Part shown: positions 14,382-18,503 of the stretch, in pieces
Layout of the letters: every line of letters begins with the position of its first letter
How positions within the stretch are numbered: the stretch's first letter is position 1
From: Deltaproteobacteria bacterium
GTDB lineage: Bacteria; Desulfobacterota; Desulfobaccia; Desulfobaccales; 0-14-0-80-60-11
Direction: 5' to 3'
Assembly (NCBI GenBank): GCA_023381945.1
Contig: JAMCQY010000281.1
Coordinates: 1-18,503 of the forward strand
Length of the DNA: 18,503 nucleotides
Made by a program: the position numbers and the translations under genes
The notes under the pieces: generated by a model
What the model saw: only the letters and a program-made list of their open reading frames with translations
Database searches by the model: none
What the model was told of the DNA's origin: nothing

Positions 14382-15323
14382 ATGGTAGGCCTAGACTTGC
14401 TCATCTGGATAGGCACATTTCTAGCCGGGACCTGTCTGGTTTATGGCGTCATGCACTATGTCGGCAGCCGGCGGCTGCTTAAAAACCGGTTCAGAAGAGC
14501 AACGGAAAAGGCGATGCCCCTTTATCAGGGCGGCGGCAACGACACCCCGATGAAACGTTTCCTCGAATGGGTCTCATCTTTCGGCAAATTTGGCATGAAG
14601 GATAAAGAAGGGGCCACGAAGCTCAGGTTTGCCTTGCTGCAAGCCGGTTTTCGGCATCCCCAAAGCACTGCCATCTTTTATGGCCTTCAGGCCCTGACGG
14701 GCTTTTTTCTGCCCTTGCCGTATTTGCTGCTCAACCTCATGAATGGCACGATGGCCGCCGGCAGCCTGGCGATTACCTTCCTGCTGGCGGGGGGAGGATT
14801 TTATCTGCCCCAATACATTCTGAAGTTCATGACTTCCCGGCGCCAGGACCGGATCGATAAGGCTCTGCCCGACGTCTTGGACCTGCTCATCGTCTTGCTG
14901 GAAGCCGGGCTTTCCTTGCAATCGACGCTCAACCGGGTGTCAGACGAGGTGCGCCCCATTTCCATGGAACTCTACCATGAATTGCATCTCACCAACGCTG
15001 AACTGCGCACCGGGATTACCCGGGAAACCGCCCTAAAGAATATGGGGGAGCGTACCGGGGTGCAAAGCGTCAAATCCCTGGTCGGCATGATGATCCAATC
15101 GGAAAAGATGGGCACCAGCATGTCCCAGGCATTACGCATTCATTCCAACTTTCTCCGGGTGCAACGAGCCCAGAAGGCTGAGGCGATAGCCGCCAAATTG
15201 CCCGTGAAAATCATGTTCCCCATGATGGCTTTTATTTTTCCGGCGATCTTCATCGTGGTCTTAGGACCGGCTGCTATTAATTTGCTGCGCAGTTCTTTTT
15301 TCGCGGTGGCCGGAGGCCACTAA
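14382..15323 (+). CDS. tadC: Tad inner-membrane platform protein TadC
   Basis: 313 residues, the second GspF-like platform protein. There is an N-terminal helix (about 4-26), a central hydrophobic pair (about 95-147), a T2SSF domain (about 155-265, DKALPDVLDLLIVLLEAGLS and SEKMGTSMSQALR) and a C-terminal helix pair (275-303). GAGGAG precedes the ATG. It is the last Tad gene in the cluster: tadD, tadE/F and tadG, which often follow, are absent, and a hairpin follows at about 15408. Confidence 0.93.
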   Translation: MVGLDLLIWIGTFLAGTCLVYGVMHYVGSRRLLKNRFRRATEKAMPLYQGGGNDTPMKRFLEWVSSFGKFGMKDKEGATKLRFALLQAGFRHPQSTAIFYGLQALTGFFLPLPYLLLNLMNGTMAAGSLAITFLLAGGGFYLPQYILKFMTSRRQDRIDKALPDVLDLLIVLLEAGLSLQSTLNRVSDEVRPISMELYHELHLTNAELRTGITRETALKNMGERTGVQSVKSLVGMMIQSEKMGTSMSQALRIHSNFLRVQRAQKAEAIAAKLPVKIMFPMMAFIFPAIFIVVLGPAAINLLRSSFFAVAGGH

Positions 15324-15406
15324 GGCTGGGTCTTAGCCGCGGTTCGAGGCCAGCCCCGTTTCGGCCATCCCACCGGGTAATCAGATCGAGTAAATTCAAC
15401 ATCTTC

Positions 15407-15435
15407 AGGGGCCCTGAATTTTAGGGGCCTTTCTT
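15407..15435 (+). terminator. Probable terminator after tadC
   Basis: GGCCC (15410-15414) pairs with GGGCC (15425-15429), extended by G-U pairs on both sides, and is followed by TTTCTT. It overlaps a perfect CAGGG/CCCTG dyad (15406-15416). The element lies about 85 bp past the tadC stop and just ahead of the next gene, which may therefore be a separate transcription unit. Confidence 0.5.
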
Positions 15436-15448
15436 ATCAGGAAGTCGC

Positions 15449-16918
15449 ATGCCGACCAGAATTCTGCTTGCCGATGAACACCAGGTAGTTCGTCAAGAGC
15501 TTCACTCCCTGCTGGATAAGGAAACGGACTTCCAGGTATTGGCCGAAGCTGACAGCGGCGAAGAGGTGGTGCGGCTGGCCAGGGAAGCCAAGCCGGATGT
15601 GGTTATCCTGGATCTGAGCCTGGCCGGCTTGAAAGGATTTCATTTGGTGCATCAGGTAGTGGCCGCCGCCCCCTCGGCCAAGGTGATCGGTCTCTCCATG
15701 TACGGCGATCGCAAATTCGTGGTGGAGGTCCTCATGGCCGGAGCCTACGCCTACGTCCTCAAAGATTATGCCCTTGGGGAGCTGGCCGCGGCCATCCGGG
15801 CGGTCCAGGATCATAAAACTTATATCAGCCAAGGTCTTTCCAACTTAATCACGCAGGATTACCTCGAAATTTTGCGGAATAGCGAAGGCCGCTTCCGGAC
15901 GCTTTTTGAAGTCAGCACTGTAGGTATTGCCCTATTGGATCGTGAATGCCGGATAATAGAATGTAACTCCGCTCTACAAGAATTACTTGGTTATAGCCAG
16001 GAGGAATTGACTGACCAGGAGTTTAGCCGCTTTTGTCCGCCGGACGAGGCGGCCAGGTACAAAGAATTGTTTCAGCGGTTGCTGGAGGGGAACACCAAGT
16101 CTTTCCACCTCGAAAAGCATTATAAGCGCAAGGATGGGCGTTCATTCTGGGGCTGCTTGACAGTTTCACTATTCCGGGACATTGGCAACGAGGGCCAGTT
16201 TGCCGTGGGTTGGCTTACGGATATCAGCGACCGGAAACAGACGGAAACCAGGATCCGCGACTATCAGGAAAAGCTGCGTGCTGTGGCCCTGGAACTCTCA
16301 CTCACCGAAGAGCGGGAGCGGCGGCGCCTGGCCACCGATTTCCACGACCAGGTGGGTCAGTTTCTGGCCCTCGCCCAAATCAAGTTGGGGGCTATGCGGG
16401 AATCTGCCTCCGCCCGCTTGGCCAACCCCGTTGATGAAGTCCTTCGGCTCATTGACCAGGCCATCCATTACACCCGGTCCATGACCTTTGAACTTAGTCC
16501 GCCCATCCTGTACGATCTGGGGTTCGAAGCCGCGGTGGAATGGCTGGGGGAACTGGTCCAGGAACAATACGGCATTCGCCTCAAGGTGGCGGCAGATCGA
16601 ACCCCCAAACCCCTGGACGATGAAATTCGGGTCCTCCTCTTTCAATTGGTGCGGGAATTATTAGTGAATGTGGTAAAACGCAATAAGCCCAACAATGTTG
16701 CGGTCCTCATTAACCGCGACGGCAATAATATGTGGGTCAAGATCGAAAATGACGGCGTTGAATTGAACCTGGCCGCCGAATCGTTTTCGCCATCTCCTGA
16801 CGGACTCGGGCTCTTCAGTATCCGGGAGCGCTTAAAATATTTGGGAGGACGCCTGGATGTGGAGGTGGCGCCGGATCAAGCGTCTATGTTGACTATGGTG
16901 GTGCCCCTAAAGTATTAA
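15449..16918 (+). CDS. Receiver-PAS-histidine kinase hybrid (HisKA_3/NarX type) with altered ATP-binding box
   Basis: 489 residues. The order is: a receiver domain of NarL type (1-120; acidic D9/E10, phospho-acceptor D55, S83, K105) but no HTH; a PAS domain (about 148-262, ending GWLTDISDRKQ); a HisKA_3 dimerisation helix with phospho-acceptor H299 in RRRLATDFHDQVGQ; and a HATPase_c domain (N-box VRELLVNVVKRNK with N407; G2 box GLGLFSIRERL at 452-462). The G1 box reads NDGVE (434-438) where D-x-G-x-G is expected, so both the adenine-contact Asp and the last Gly are changed. No membrane helices are seen, so it is cytoplasmic. The receiver in front of the kinase suggests regulation by an upstream phospho-donor. 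Its response-regulator partner is not in the window. Location after tadC hints at pilus control, but this is inference. Confidence 0.88.
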   Translation: MPTRILLADEHQVVRQELHSLLDKETDFQVLAEADSGEEVVRLAREAKPDVVILDLSLAGLKGFHLVHQVVAAAPSAKVIGLSMYGDRKFVVEVLMAGAYAYVLKDYALGELAAAIRAVQDHKTYISQGLSNLITQDYLEILRNSEGRFRTLFEVSTVGIALLDRECRIIECNSALQELLGYSQEELTDQEFSRFCPPDEAARYKELFQRLLEGNTKSFHLEKHYKRKDGRSFWGCLTVSLFRDIGNEGQFAVGWLTDISDRKQTETRIRDYQEKLRAVALELSLTEERERRRLATDFHDQVGQFLALAQIKLGAMRESASARLANPVDEVLRLIDQAIHYTRSMTFELSPPILYDLGFEAAVEWLGELVQEQYGIRLKVAADRTPKPLDDEIRVLLFQLVRELLVNVVKRNKPNNVAVLINRDGNNMWVKIENDGVELNLAAESFSPSPDGLGLFSIRERLKYLGGRLDVEVAPDQASMLTMVVPLKY

Positions 16919-17001
16919 TTACCCCGCCGCGGCGTCCGGGAGCCTAGTTGCGCTGCCCTGATTTGAGTGCCGTTCTTCGACTAAACCCTATCCTGCACTG
17001 C

Positions 17002-17029
17002 CGCCCCCTATTTCCTGGACAAGGGGGCG
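17002..17029 (+). terminator. Terminator-like hairpin after the hybrid kinase
   Basis: CGCCCCCT (17002-17009) pairs perfectly with AGGGGGCG (17022-17029) around a 12-nt loop, about 85 bp past the kinase stop. The bases after it (CTTCTC) are only mildly U-rich. It separates the kinase from hpnJ. Confidence 0.55.
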
Positions 17030-17133
17030 CTTCTCAGATAAAATCCGGCTAACAGACTGCCCCACAGGCTGACCTTCCCATGGCCCGCGCCAGGGTGTCT
17101 AGATAGAGTCTTGGACTCACTTAAGAGGCAACC

Positions 17134-18503
17134 ATGAAACGTACTTTATTACTTAACCCGCCATCCTTTCAGGATTTTGACGGCGGCGCCGGCTCGCGCT
17201 ATCAGGCTACTCGCGAAGTCACCTCATTTTGGTATCCCACCTGGCTCTGTTACCCCGCCGGCCTCATCCCGGAGTCACGGGTAGTGGACGCCCCGCCCGA
17301 GAACTTAACGGTGGCCCAAGTGGCGGACCTGGCCAGCGATTTCGAGCTGGCCGTGCTCTTTACCACCAGTCCCTCTTTCCATCACGACTTGGAGACGGTC
17401 AGCCGGCTGAAAGAAAAGAATTCCCAATTGCTGGTGGGCCTGGTCGGTCCGCAGGTGTCCATTCTGGCCCAGGAATCCCTGGCAGCCGGCCCCCAGGTGG
17501 ATTTCGTGGCCCGCCGGGAATTTGATTACGCCATCTCCGAAATCGCCCAGGGACGCCCCTGGAAAGAGATTTTGGGGATCAGCTACCGGGAAGGCGGCCG
17601 CATTCATCATAACCCTGACCGGCCCTATATCGAAGATCTGGACGCCTTGCCCATGGTCACCGAAATCTACCATCGGGACCTGAAGATCGGCAACTACCAT
17701 ATCCCATATCTGCGCGACCCCTACGTCTCCTTTTATACCGGGCGGGGTTGCCCGGGCCATTGCGTGTACTGCCTCTGGCCCCAGACCTTCACCGGCCGGC
17801 GCTTCCGAGTCCGGAGCGTGGCCAACGTGGTGGCGGAAGTGCGCCGCAGTTTGGAACTCTTCCCTGAGGCCGCCGAAATCTTCTTCGACGACGACACCTT
17901 CACCGCCGACGGCGCGCGGGCCCGCCAGTTGGGCCGGGAATTTCGCGGCTTAAAGTTCGTTTGGTCCACCACCGCCCGGGCCAACACCTCGTATGAAACC
18001 CTTAAAGCCATGAAGGAAGGCGGGCTGCGGCTGCTGGTGGTGGGCTTCGAAACCGGCGACCCCCAGGTCTTGAAAAATATCCGTAAGGGGGTCACCCTGG
18101 ACCTGGGCCGCCGTATGGTCAAGTGGTGCAAGGAACTGGGCATCCAGGTGCACGGCACCTTTATGGTGGGCCTGCCGGGTGAAACTCAGCAGAGCCTCGA
18201 AGCCTCCATGCGGTTTGCCTGCGAGTTGGATCCGGATACCATTCAGGTGTCCCTGGCCACGCCTTATCCGGGCACTGAGTTTTACGACTTTTGCCGGGAG
18301 CAGGGCTATATGCAGGACGACGCCCTGGTGCACGGCCAGACCGGTTATCAGCAATGCGTGATCGATTATCCCGGATTGGCCGCGGCCGAAATCTTCGCGG
18401 CAGTGCCCAAGTTCTACCGGCGCTTCTATTTCCGCCCCAGCTATATGGCCAAGGCGGCCATGGTGATGATCCGGGACCCGCGGGAGCGCAAGAGGCTGCT
18501 CCA
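17134..18503 (+). CDS. hpnJ: Hopanoid-associated radical SAM protein HpnJ (3' end outside window)
   Basis: About 456 residues are visible and the frame is open at the right edge; family members are only slightly longer. The opening LLNPPSFQDFDGGAGSRYQ and SFWYPTWLCYPA are characteristic of HpnJ. A B12-binding-like domain (about 1-150) is followed by the radical SAM core with the CxxxCxxC cluster motif at C206, C210 and C213 (GCPGHCVYC), FFDDDTF, GFETGDPQVL and FMVGLPGET. In studied bacteria HpnJ acts late in composite hopanoid synthesis, converting a glucosaminyl bacteriohopanetetrol into the cyclitol ether form, after HpnI and HpnK. AAGAGG precedes the ATG. No other hpn gene lies to its left, so partners, if any, would be to the right. 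Confidence 0.92.
   Translation, partial: MKRTLLLNPPSFQDFDGGAGSRYQATREVTSFWYPTWLCYPAGLIPESRVVDAPPENLTVAQVADLASDFELAVLFTTSPSFHHDLETVSRLKEKNSQLLVGLVGPQVSILAQESLAAGPQVDFVARREFDYAISEIAQGRPWKEILGISYREGGRIHHNPDRPYIEDLDALPMVTEIYHRDLKIGNYHIPYLRDPYVSFYTGRGCPGHCVYCLWPQTFTGRRFRVRSVANVVAEVRRSLELFPEAAEIFFDDDTFTADGARARQLGREFRGLKFVWSTTARANTSYETLKAMKEGGLRLLVVGFETGDPQVLKNIRKGVTLDLGRRMVKWCKELGIQVHGTFMVGLPGETQQSLEASMRFACELDPDTIQVSLATPYPGTEFYDFCREQGYMQDDALVHGQTGYQQCVIDYPGLAAAEIFAAVPKFYRRFYFRPSYMAKAAMVMIRDPRERKRLL

Overview
The window looks like a chromosomal stretch from an anaerobic, GC-rich Gram-negative bacterium, most likely a member of the Desulfobacterota (former Deltaproteobacteria). This is inferred from gene content: a monofunctional Ni carbon monoxide dehydrogenase with its ferredoxin, a Tad/Flp pilus locus, a hopanoid side-chain radical SAM gene, and a probable selenocysteine-coding gene. 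No rRNA or other taxonomic marker is present, so the assignment is tentative.

Layout. (1) 1-281 is the 3' end of a PAS-domain signalling gene running in from the left edge. (2) 318-572 is a short heavy-metal-associated (HMA) fold gene interrupted by one in-frame TGA, exactly where the first Cys of the CxxC metal motif belongs; I read it as a candidate selenoprotein gene. (3) 643-1650 (minus) is a Tat-signal aldo/keto reductase, convergent with the HMA gene and separated from it by a terminator-like hairpin. (4) 2020-5760 holds cooS, cooF and a FAD/NAD oxidoreductase, a CO-oxidising module that can pass electrons from CO through ferredoxin to a flavoprotein. (5) 5927-7342 (minus) is an FAD-dependent amine-oxidase/UDP-galactopyranose-mutase-like enzyme with its own terminator. 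(6) 7343-8031 is a 689-bp AT-richer non-coding region with strong dyads, leading into the pilus locus. (7) 8032-15323 is a compact Tad/Flp locus: two near-identical Flp pilins, a third divergent pilin, a possible micro-protein, prepilin peptidase (tadV), cpaB/rcpC, tadZ, tadA, tadB and tadC. (8) 15449-16918 is an unusual receiver-PAS-histidine kinase just downstream of tadC. (9) 17134 to the right edge is hpnJ, nearly complete.

How it works together. The Tad genes would encode prepilins, the peptidase that trims them, the polar ATPase TadZ, the assembly ATPase TadA and the inner-membrane platform TadB/TadC. No secretin (rcpA/cpaC) or TadD/E/F/G gene is present, so an outer-membrane channel must come from elsewhere if the pilus is functional. 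The pilin region is a tandem duplication in which one copy of the second pilin is reduced to its leader peptide.

Points most worth following up: the UGA-containing HMA gene at 318-572; the pilin duplication scar at 8270-8305; the kinase with an altered ATP-binding G1 box; and the large dyad at 7801-7835 upstream of the pilins.
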